DNA of 64,000 nt from an uncultured Lachnospiraceae bacterium (GTDB lineage Bacteria; Bacillota; Clostridia; Lachnospirales; Lachnospiraceae), in NCBI GenBank assembly GCA_910578345.1, contig CAJTRA010000003.1, positions 124,001 to 188,000 of the forward strand, written 5' to 3'. How positions within the stretch are numbered: position 1 is the stretch's first letter; each line of letters opens with the position of its first letter. The position numbers and the translations under genes are program-made. Below are positions 50,844 to 57,405 of this stretch, in pieces. The notes below the pieces were generated by a model. The model saw nothing but the letters and a program-made list of their open reading frames with translations, ran no database searches and was not told the origin of the DNA.

Positions 50844-52751
50844 ATGATACTTTCTGTAAGTAATATCCATAAATCTTTTAACGAAATACCAGTTCTTGCG
50901 AATGTTTCTTTTCATATAGAGGATTACGATAAGACTGCCATTGTGGGGATCAACGGAGCAGGTAAAACGACCCTGCTTCGTATTATTATGGGGGAAATAT
51001 CCGCCGATGAAGGGCTCGTGACGGTATCTCGCGACAAAACAATCGGCTATCTCTCTCAGCATGAAGCAGTGTCCGGGGAGAATACCATATATGACGAACT
51101 TCTGTCCGTCAAACAGGAGATCATCGCTTTAGAGCAGAGAATGCGCTCTGTGGAACTGCAGATGAAAACCGCTTCTGAAGACGTGCTGTCCGGACTCATG
51201 GACACTTATGCGGATCTTACACATGCCTTTGAATCAGCCAATGGTTACGCCTATAAGAGCGAATTGACCGGCGTCTTAAAAGGCCTCGGATTTACCGAAG
51301 AAGAGTTTAAACGCTCTGTCTCCACTCTCTCCGGCGGTCAGAAGACCCGTGTGGCATTAGGCAAACTGCTCCTGTTAAAACCGGATCTGATCATCTTAGA
51401 CGAGCCGACCAACCATCTGGATCTGTCTTCGATCACATGGCTTGAGACCTATCTGCTTAACTACAAAGGAGCTGTGATTATCGTCTCCCATGACCGGTAC
51501 TTTCTGGACCGTATTGCCAATAAGGTAGTGGAGATCAACCAGACAAAGGCCACTGTGTTTACCGGCAATTACTCTGCCTATGCGGTCAAAAAGGAGGCCT
51601 TGCGCGCGGCTGAGTACAGCGCCTATCTGAAACAGCAGCAGGAGATCCGACATCAGGAAGCCGTGATCGAAAAGCTTCGTTCCTTCAACCGTGAGAAATC
51701 TATCCGTCGTGCCGAGAGCCGCGTGAAAATGCTTGACAAACTCGAAGTGCTCGATAAGCCTGCGGAAGTCCGTACCGATATGCATTTAATACTGGAGCCA
51801 AAATATGCCAGCGGCAACGATGTTCTGCGCGTGGAAGATCTGTCGAAGACTTTCGGCTCTCTGACACTGTTTGAACATCTTTCTTTTGAATTGAAAAAGG
51901 GAGAACACGTAGCGATCATCGGAGACAATGGCACCGGCAAAACCACAATCTTAAAGATCATCAATGAACTGGCGGCCCCCGATACCGGTGAAATCCATCT
52001 TGGAAGCAATGTAGCGATCGGCTATTACGACCAGGAGCACCATGTCTTACATATGGATAAAACACTGTTTGAAGAAATCTCAGACGACTATCCTTCCCTT
52101 AGCAATACGGAAATCCGTAACACGCTTGCTGCTTTCCTCTTTACCGGAGAAGACGTCTTCAAACAGGTGAAAGCCTTAAGCGGCGGTGAACGTGGACGGG
52201 TATCCTTAGCCAAACTGATGTTGTCAGAAGCTAATTTCCTGATCCTGGATGAGCCGACCAACCACCTGGATATCATGTCCAAGGAGATTCTGGAGGATGC
52301 TCTGAATGCCTACACCGGCACTGTTTTGTATGTATCCCATGACCGCTATTTCATCAATAAGACTGCTTCCCGGATTCTCGACCTAAGCGGCAAGGTCCTG
52401 ACAAGTTACCTGGGCAATTATGAATATTACCTTGAAAAGAAAGAAGCCCTCGGTACTGGCCCCTCTCCAAAGGAGAACCAGACGGCCGCTTCCCCTGTTT
52501 CTGATACCAAGCAGACCTGGAAAGCCCAGAAGGAATTGCAGGCCGCACAGCGCAAGAAAGAAAATGAACTCAAAAAATGTGAAGAATCCATCGAACAGTT
52601 CGAACAGCGTAATGCTGAAATCGATCTGCTCATGTCGTCACCGCAGATCTGCACCAACGCCGCCAGGCTGCAGGAACTCAATCAGGAAAGGGAAACCAAC
52701 GAAACAACTTTAAACGAACTCTATGCAAAATGGGAACTTCTCTCTGAATGA
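50844..52751 (+). CDS. ABC-F family ATPase
   Basis: A 635 aa soluble protein with two ABC nucleotide-binding domains and no membrane part, as in ABC-F proteins that act on the ribosome. Start: ATG 50844 with CAGGAG. First domain: Walker A GINGAGKTTLL (about 38), signature LSGGQKTRVALGK, Walker B LIILDEPTNHLD. Second: GDNGTGKTTILK (about 358), signature LSGGERGRVSLAK, Walker B LILDEPTNHLD. The linker (about 240-310, with KLRSFNREKSIRRAESRVKML, in part) is charged and of ordinary length, and the C-terminus has a coiled-coil domain (EKKEALGT... to ELYAKWELLS). Resembles YdiF or YfmR-type housekeeping members; antibiotic protection is not indicated by anything nearby. Confidence 0.93.
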   Translation: MILSVSNIHKSFNEIPVLANVSFHIEDYDKTAIVGINGAGKTTLLRIIMGEISADEGLVTVSRDKTIGYLSQHEAVSGENTIYDELLSVKQEIIALEQRMRSVELQMKTASEDVLSGLMDTYADLTHAFESANGYAYKSELTGVLKGLGFTEEEFKRSVSTLSGGQKTRVALGKLLLLKPDLIILDEPTNHLDLSSITWLETYLLNYKGAVIIVSHDRYFLDRIANKVVEINQTKATVFTGNYSAYAVKKEALRAAEYSAYLKQQQEIRHQEAVIEKLRSFNREKSIRRAESRVKMLDKLEVLDKPAEVRTDMHLILEPKYASGNDVLRVEDLSKTFGSLTLFEHLSFELKKGEHVAIIGDNGTGKTTILKIINELAAPDTGEIHLGSNVAIGYYDQEHHVLHMDKTLFEEISDDYPSLSNTEIRNTLAAFLFTGEDVFKQVKALSGGERGRVSLAKLMLSEANFLILDEPTNHLDIMSKEILEDALNAYTGTVLYVSHDRYFINKTASRILDLSGKVLTSYLGNYEYYLEKKEALGTGPSPKENQTAASPVSDTKQTWKAQKELQAAQRKKENELKKCEESIEQFEQRNAEIDLLMSSPQICTNAARLQELNQERETNETTLNELYAKWELLSE

Positions 52752-52762
52752 GGAAGTTCCCA
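52731..52762. terminator. Terminator hairpin shared by ABC-F and icd ends
   Basis: TGGGAACTTC (52731-52740) pairs perfectly with GAAGTTCCCA (52753-52762), loop of 12. The left arm and the ABC-F stop codon overlap, and on the minus strand the arm is followed by ATTTTGC. Both converging genes end here. Confidence 0.65.
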
Positions 52763-52773
52763 CAGCATTCTCT

Positions 52774-53979
52774 CTACAGTGACTCGAAGGTAACTCTGAC
52801 TGCCTTAATAAAGTCTTCGCTGTTTAGAACTGTCACATCTTTCAGCGATGTAATGAGCGCCAGATCCTTCGTCATTTTTCCTTCTTCAATCGTCTTAACC
52901 GTCGCCTTTTCCAGCTTATCCGCAAAGATCATCAATTCTTCAATGCCATCCAGTTCTCCGCGTTTACGAAGGGCTCCCGTCCATGCAAAGATCGTTGCAA
53001 CCGAATTGGTGGAAGTCTCCTCCCCTTGCAGATGCTTGTAATAATGTCTCTGTACCGTCCCATGTGCAGCCTCATATTCGTAGACGCCGCTTGGCGATAC
53101 CAGCACGGAAGTCATCATGGCAAGGGAACCAAATGCCGAGGATACCATATCGCTCATCACATCGCCGTCGTAATTCTTGCAGGCCCAGATAAAACCGCCT
53201 TTCGCTTTCATGACGCGCGCCACAGCATCATCAATCAGCGTGTAGAAATATTCGATTCCTGCCGCCTCAAATTTCTCCTTGTACGATGTCTCATAGATTT
53301 CCTGGAAGATATCCTTGAAATTGTGATCGTACTTCTTAGAGATGGTGTCTTTCGTCGCAAACCAGAGATCCTGTTTCGTGTCCAGTGCAAAATTAAAACA
53401 TGCCTTTGCAAAGCTGGTGATCGATTCATCTGTGTTGTGAATTCCCTGAAGGATTCCGGAACCGGTAAAGTTATGTATGGTTTCCCTGATCTGCGTACCA
53501 TCCTGCGCCGTGAAGACAAGTTCCGCCTTACCGGGACCCGGCACCTTGATCTCTGTGTTCTTATATACATCTCCGTAGGCATGACGCGCTAATGTGATCG
53601 GTTTCTCCCAGTTCCTGACACACGGTTCTATCCCCTTCACAACGATAGGCGCACGGAATACCGTTCCATCCAGCGCCGCACGGATCGTACCGTTCGGACT
53701 CCTCCACATTTCTTTCAGGTTGTATTCGGTCATCCTGGCAGCGTTTGGCGTAATGGTTGCGCATTTCACCGCCACGCCATATTTCTTCGTGGCTTCTGCG
53801 GAATCCAGGGTCACCTGATCGTCTGTCTCGTTGCGGTGCTCAAGCCCAAGATCGTAATATTCTGTCTTCAGATCAATATAAGGAAGCAGCAGTTCCTCCT
53901 TGATCATCCTCCAGAGAATTCTGGTCATCTCGTCTCCGTCCATTTCTACAAGCGGGGTCGTCATTTTGATTTTTTCCAT
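52774..53979 (-). CDS. icd: NADP-dependent isocitrate dehydrogenase (eukaryotic-like type)
   Basis: Oxidative decarboxylation of isocitrate to 2-oxoglutarate with NADPH production. From ATG 53979 it is 401 aa. The sequence PLVEMDGDEMTRILW at the N-terminus, ITPNAARMTEYNLKEMWRSPNGTIRAALDG (in pieces; about 75-105) and the metal site region (YDGDVMSDM, about 270) are of the dimeric, eukaryotic-like NADP-IDH family, not the E. coli Icd type. It lies downstream of the GntR and Re-citrate synthase genes but has its own promoter, which includes an operator-like TTGTATTATACCA. Together they supply glutamate skeletons. Confidence 0.95.
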   Translation of the reverse strand: MEKIKMTTPLVEMDGDEMTRILWRMIKEELLLPYIDLKTEYYDLGLEHRNETDDQVTLDSAEATKKYGVAVKCATITPNAARMTEYNLKEMWRSPNGTIRAALDGTVFRAPIVVKGIEPCVRNWEKPITLARHAYGDVYKNTEIKVPGPGKAELVFTAQDGTQIRETIHNFTGSGILQGIHNTDESITSFAKACFNFALDTKQDLWFATKDTISKKYDHNFKDIFQEIYETSYKEKFEAAGIEYFYTLIDDAVARVMKAKGGFIWACKNYDGDVMSDMVSSAFGSLAMMTSVLVSPSGVYEYEAAHGTVQRHYYKHLQGEETSTNSVATIFAWTGALRKRGELDGIEELMIFADKLEKATVKTIEEGKMTKDLALITSLKDVTVLNSEDFIKAVRVTFESL

Positions 53980-54030
53980 GCTCTTCTTCCTTTCCATTGC
54001 TTCTATTCTCGTGTTGTCCATTCCTGTCTT

Positions 54031-54063
54031 TTGTATTATACCATACTTTTTCTATGTTGTAAC
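54031..54063 (-). promoter_or_regulatory. Promoter for icd with GntR-operator-like site
   Basis: Minus strand GTTACA (54063-54058), 17 bases, perfect TATAAT (54040-54035). The plus-strand stretch TTGTATTATACCA (54031-54043) covers the -10 and approximates a TTGTAT-ATACAA palindrome with one mismatch, resembling the operator at 56385-56396. Confidence 0.6.
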
Positions 54064-54112
54064 AGCGATTCATGCATCCTAAACCCCAGCCTGATTAAGG
54101 GAATCCAGATGC

Positions 54113-54805
54113 TTATGCTTCCTCTCCGTAAATCTCATACAAGCCATTTTTCACCATATTGTCGTAGGCATTCAGCATATGTCTGTTCGCAAGCTTCTCC
54201 GCCTGGTCTGCATCCTTCTTTCGGATCGCCTCCATAATCTGTCTGTGTTCATCATTAGAAGCCCGTCCACGTGTGTTCGTGGAAAGGGTCTTCTGCCTGA
54301 CACGCAGCACATATTGGTGATAGTCCCGCAGCGTATGTTCCAACATTTTGGAATCACATGCCTCATAGAGAATATCATGAAACCGGTTGTCTAGTTCTGC
54401 CATCTGATCCATATGTCCCTTCGACGCATGGAAATCCGCCAGATAGACGTTCTCTTCCATCTCCTCCATCTGCTCCCTGGTGATCTTCTCCGTGGCCAGC
54501 CTGGCGCACAGTCCTTCTAGCAGCGAACGGATCATATAGATATCCTTCACATCTTTGGCCGTAATCCCTGTCACATAAGCGCCCCTGTTCGGCACGATCT
54601 GGATCAACCCTTCCAGTTCGAGCTGCCGGAACGCCTCTCTGACTGGCGTGCGGCTGACACCCAGTTCCTCTCCGATTGCCACTTCTTTCAATTCTTCATG
54701 TTCCTTATATTTACCGCTTAAGATATCCTCCCGCAGTTTTTGGAACACCCTGCCGCGCAGGGAATACTTATCGTTTACTTCATTCTTCAGATCATAATGA
54801 CTCAT
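54113..54805 (-). CDS. GntR-family regulator, FadR subfamily (FCD domain)
   Basis: A 230 aa regulator with an N-terminal winged helix (about 15-80; ELKEVAIGEELGVSRTPVREAFRQLELEGLI in part) and a C-terminal FCD helical bundle (about 90-215) with candidate metal ligands in LDNRFHDILYE, NDEHRQIMEA and ANRHMLNAYDNM. FCD domains bind carboxylates such as citrate, lactate or gluconate. It lies between the Re-citrate synthase candidate and icd, and the promoters of both have a palindrome of the type bound by FadR-subfamily proteins (TTGTATACAA), which supports local control, probably in response to citrate or a related acid. The effector is inferred. Confidence 0.92.
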   Translation of the reverse strand: MSHYDLKNEVNDKYSLRGRVFQKLREDILSGKYKEHEELKEVAIGEELGVSRTPVREAFRQLELEGLIQIVPNRGAYVTGITAKDVKDIYMIRSLLEGLCARLATEKITREQMEEMEENVYLADFHASKGHMDQMAELDNRFHDILYEACDSKMLEHTLRDYHQYVLRVRQKTLSTNTRGRASNDEHRQIMEAIRKKDADQAEKLANRHMLNAYDNMVKNGLYEIYGEEA

Positions 54806-54884
54806 TTTAACTTTCTTTACGCTCCACTTCTTCCTAAACTGTCATCCTGTGATCGAGCCCACAGCCTGCCTGTAGAATCGACTT

Positions 54885-56336
54885 CTATTCAGCCTGTACC
54901 TTTCCCGTATCCTGTCTTCCTGGCATGGGAAGCTTAAGTTCTTCACAGGTCTTCTGGATCTGCGCCGTCAGCTCCTCATCCGTGAGCACAGTCACACGAC
55001 CGGCCGCATATTCCTCATCCACCCAGACTTTCAAAGCTCTCACCAGATCACAGTTCTTGTCCAGATGATCTTCTTCTTTCAGTCTGTAATACGTATTGAT
55101 CCAGTGCGCGATCCCGGCCAGCCCGGAAGTGTTTGACACCGCACACAGCACCGGTCTGTTTAAGAATTTCTCAGTGTCAAAAATATTGTAGATCTCTTCA
55201 TTTTTCAGCAGTCCGTCTGCATGAATGCCCGCTCTTGTCACATTGAAATTCTTCCCTACGAAAGGAGTCCGCGGCGGGATCTCATAACCGATCTCTTTCT
55301 CATAATACTCCGCCAGCTCTGTGATCACCGTCGTATCCATCCCATTAAGATCTCCTCGCAGCTGCGCATATTCAAAGACCATCGCCTCCAACGGCGTATT
55401 CCCAGTCCGTTCCCCGATGCCAAACAGCGAAGTGTTGATGCCGGAACAGCCGTAAAGCCATGCGGTAGTGGAATTCGCCACCGCTTTATAGAAATCGTTG
55501 TGTCCATGCCACTCAATCAACGCATGGGGAACGCCGGCATGGGTATGCAGTGCATAGATGATCCCCTGAACACTTCTCGGAATAACCGCTCCTGGATAGT
55601 TGACGCCATACCCCATCGTATCACAGGCCCGCACCTTGATCGGAATCTGGTACTCTTCCATCAATTTCATAAGCTCCATGCAGAAAGGAACGACATACCC
55701 ATAAATATCTGCCCTGGTAATATCCTCTAAATGGCAGCGCGGGCTGATCCCTTCCTCCAGGCAGTCCCGGATCACACTCAGGTAATGGTCCATCGCCTGT
55801 CTTCTTGTCATTTTCAATTTCAGGAAAATATGATAATCCGAACAGCTTACCAAAATCCCTGTCTCTTTCATACCGATTTCCTTGACCAGCTTGAAATCGT
55901 CCTTGCTGGCACGGATCCAGCTTGTGACTTCCGGATAATGGTATCCGCGCTCCATGCATTTATAGACTGCATCCCGGTCCTTCTTACTGTACAGAAAGAA
56001 CTCACTTGCCCGAATCATGCCGTTTGGTCCGCCCAGCCTGTGCAGATGATCAAAGATCGTGACGATCTGCTCTGTTGTATAAGGCGCCCTGGACTGCTGT
56101 CCATCCCGAAACGTCGTATCTGTGATCCAGATATCTTTCGGCATATTGTGAGGCACTGTCCTGTCGTTGAACGGGATCTTCGGAATCTCGGAATAGGGAA
56201 ACATATTCCTGAAAACGTTAGGTTTCTTCACATCATCCAGTATATACATATGCTCTTCTATTTCCAGAAGATTATTGTGATCATTCATTGTTACCGGACG
56301 ATTTGTGAAAGTTCTCTCATCATACATAGCTGTCAT
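54885..56336 (-). CDS. Candidate Re-type citrate synthase (isopropylmalate/homocitrate synthase-like)
   Basis: A 483 aa TIM-barrel acyl transferase of the DRE-TIM family. From ATG 56336 (AGGAAAGG at a spacing of 4), 30 codons inside the longest frame. The metal/acyl-CoA motif WITDTTFRDGQQSRAPYT occurs at about 65-82, ALIEWHGHNDFYKA at about 265-278, and GIGERTGNTPLEAM about 310. Homologues with this architecture in Clostridium kluyveri are oxygen-sensitive Re-citrate synthases. The neighbours icd and a FadR-type regulator favour citrate synthase over 2-isopropylmalate or homocitrate synthase: no leu or lys genes are nearby. The regulatory C-terminal domain of LeuA is absent. Aconitase is not in the window. 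The assignment needs biochemical confirmation. Confidence 0.65.
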   Translation of the reverse strand: MTAMYDERTFTNRPVTMNDHNNLLEIEEHMYILDDVKKPNVFRNMFPYSEIPKIPFNDRTVPHNMPKDIWITDTTFRDGQQSRAPYTTEQIVTIFDHLHRLGGPNGMIRASEFFLYSKKDRDAVYKCMERGYHYPEVTSWIRASKDDFKLVKEIGMKETGILVSCSDYHIFLKLKMTRRQAMDHYLSVIRDCLEEGISPRCHLEDITRADIYGYVVPFCMELMKLMEEYQIPIKVRACDTMGYGVNYPGAVIPRSVQGIIYALHTHAGVPHALIEWHGHNDFYKAVANSTTAWLYGCSGINTSLFGIGERTGNTPLEAMVFEYAQLRGDLNGMDTTVITELAEYYEKEIGYEIPPRTPFVGKNFNVTRAGIHADGLLKNEEIYNIFDTEKFLNRPVLCAVSNTSGLAGIAHWINTYYRLKEEDHLDKNCDLVRALKVWVDEEYAAGRVTVLTDEELTAQIQKTCEELKLPMPGRQDTGKVQAE

Positions 56337-56384
56337 CACGCCTTTCCTGACTGTATTGGCACTTTCCGTTGTATGCCACGTATA

Positions 56385-56396
56385 ATTGTATACAAT
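56385..56396. promoter_or_regulatory. Candidate GntR/FadR-type operator
   Basis: Perfect 12-base palindrome ATTGTATACAAT. The core TTGTATACAA is typical of FadR-subfamily GntR operators. It contains the -10 box TACAAT of the Re-citrate synthase promoter. Confidence 0.7.
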
Positions 56397-56413
56397 CATA
56401 CCGTCTATGTCAA
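56385..56413 (-). promoter_or_regulatory. Sigma-A promoter for the Re-citrate synthase gene
   Basis: Minus strand TTGACA (56413-56408), 17 bases, TACAAT (56390-56385), about 50 bases before the start. Lies immediately after the S8 protease stop codon. Confidence 0.8.
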
Positions 56414-56415
56414 CC

Positions 56416-57333
56416 CTATTCTGCACACATCCTTTCTACATCTAACATCCCCCAGCCTTGTTTGTTCCAGTCGTCCCCCATATCATAGGCGCTGTAGATC
56501 ATCTTCCGCTTAACCTGATCATTATTCATATGAGGATATTTCTGTAGAAAAAGAGCTGCCGCGCCCGAAACGACTGGCGTTGCCATGGAGGTGCCGCTCT
56601 TCTTCGTGTAAGCATTGCGGTAGCCGGCTCTGTCGCTGCCTTTCCATGATATATTACAGGAAATAATATCCGTTCCAGGAGCAACTACATCTGGCTTGCG
56701 GTACAGGATACTGCGGCTTCCCCTACCGGAAAAGTTCTCACACAGATCTTTGCGCGCACCAAAATAGCCGCCCTCATGACAACCAACCGTAATCACCCTA
56801 CGGCTGCATCCAAGCGGCGAGATCGTCCCTTCCTTTGGGCCATTATTGCCTGCAGCACAGACCACTACGATTCCCTGTTCCCACGCTGTGTCCAGAAGAT
56901 TCACCAGCTCTTCCATCCGTTCCATCTCACCATTCTTTCCAATTCCAAGAGATACATTCAGTACACGGATCTGATACCGCTTCTGGTTCTCCAATACCCA
57001 GGTAAGGCCTTGCTGCATACTCTCGATACATCCTTCCCCCTGCTGATCCAATACTTTACCGATACAGAAACGGCACGCCGGCGCTACCCCGCGATAGAAG
57101 CCGCGGGAAGCATATCCGCTTCCTCCCACGCATCCCGCTACATGGGTTCCATGCCCGCTGTCGTCATATATCTCTCTCCGTTCATTTACAAAATCGGCAA
57201 ACGCAATCACCCGATTGCCGAAATCAGGATGTCTGCCGATTCCTGTGTCCAAAATTGCTACGGTGATCTCTTCCTTCACAATAGTTTGTTGTGTATTCTC
57301 ACTGCATCTTATTTGTTTTCTAACACGATTCAC
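56416..57333 (-). CDS. Subtilisin-like (S8) serine protease without signal peptide
   Basis: A 305 aa subtilase. GTG start at 57333 with GGAG at a spacing of 7. The triad is intact: D29 in AILDTGIG, H61 in DSGHGTHVAG and S249 in KKSGTSMATP, with the oxyanion asparagine N163 in CAAGNNGPKEG. There is no signal peptide and only a 20-residue lead before the catalytic domain, so it resembles intracellular subtilisins (ISP) rather than secreted ones, though ISPs have a short inhibitory N-terminal extension that is not clear here. It sits between the wall-protein pair and the citrate synthase genes. A role in protein turnover during sporulation is possible. Confidence 0.88.
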   Translation of the reverse strand: MNRVRKQIRCSENTQQTIVKEEITVAILDTGIGRHPDFGNRVIAFADFVNERREIYDDSGHGTHVAGCVGGSGYASRGFYRGVAPACRFCIGKVLDQQGEGCIESMQQGLTWVLENQKRYQIRVLNVSLGIGKNGEMERMEELVNLLDTAWEQGIVVVCAAGNNGPKEGTISPLGCSRRVITVGCHEGGYFGARKDLCENFSGRGSRSILYRKPDVVAPGTDIISCNISWKGSDRAGYRNAYTKKSGTSMATPVVSGAAALFLQKYPHMNNDQVKRKMIYSAYDMGDDWNKQGWGMLDVERMCAE

Positions 57334-57344
57334 GATAGTTCTCC

Positions 57345-57390
57345 ATAAAAAAACTCCCGACTTATAGATTTATTCTATGTCGGGAGTTCT
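57345..57390 (-). terminator. Terminator after the tandem surface proteins
   Basis: Minus strand AACTCCCGAC (57388-57379) pairs with GTCGGGAGTT (57361-57352), loop of 17, followed by a run of T. Strong. Confidence 0.9.
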
Positions 57391-57405
57391 TCCATGTTCA
57401 GTATT

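Noticed and set aside
50844..52751. Antibiotic resistance ABC-F protein
   Set aside because: Linker length and motifs look like housekeeping ABC-F members; nothing nearby suggests resistance.
41464..57333. Long plus-strand open frames opposite genes (for example inside the flavoprotein and formate-THF ligase genes)
   Set aside because: They are shadows of well-supported minus-strand genes, with low-complexity Arg/Ser/Pro-rich translations and no family match.
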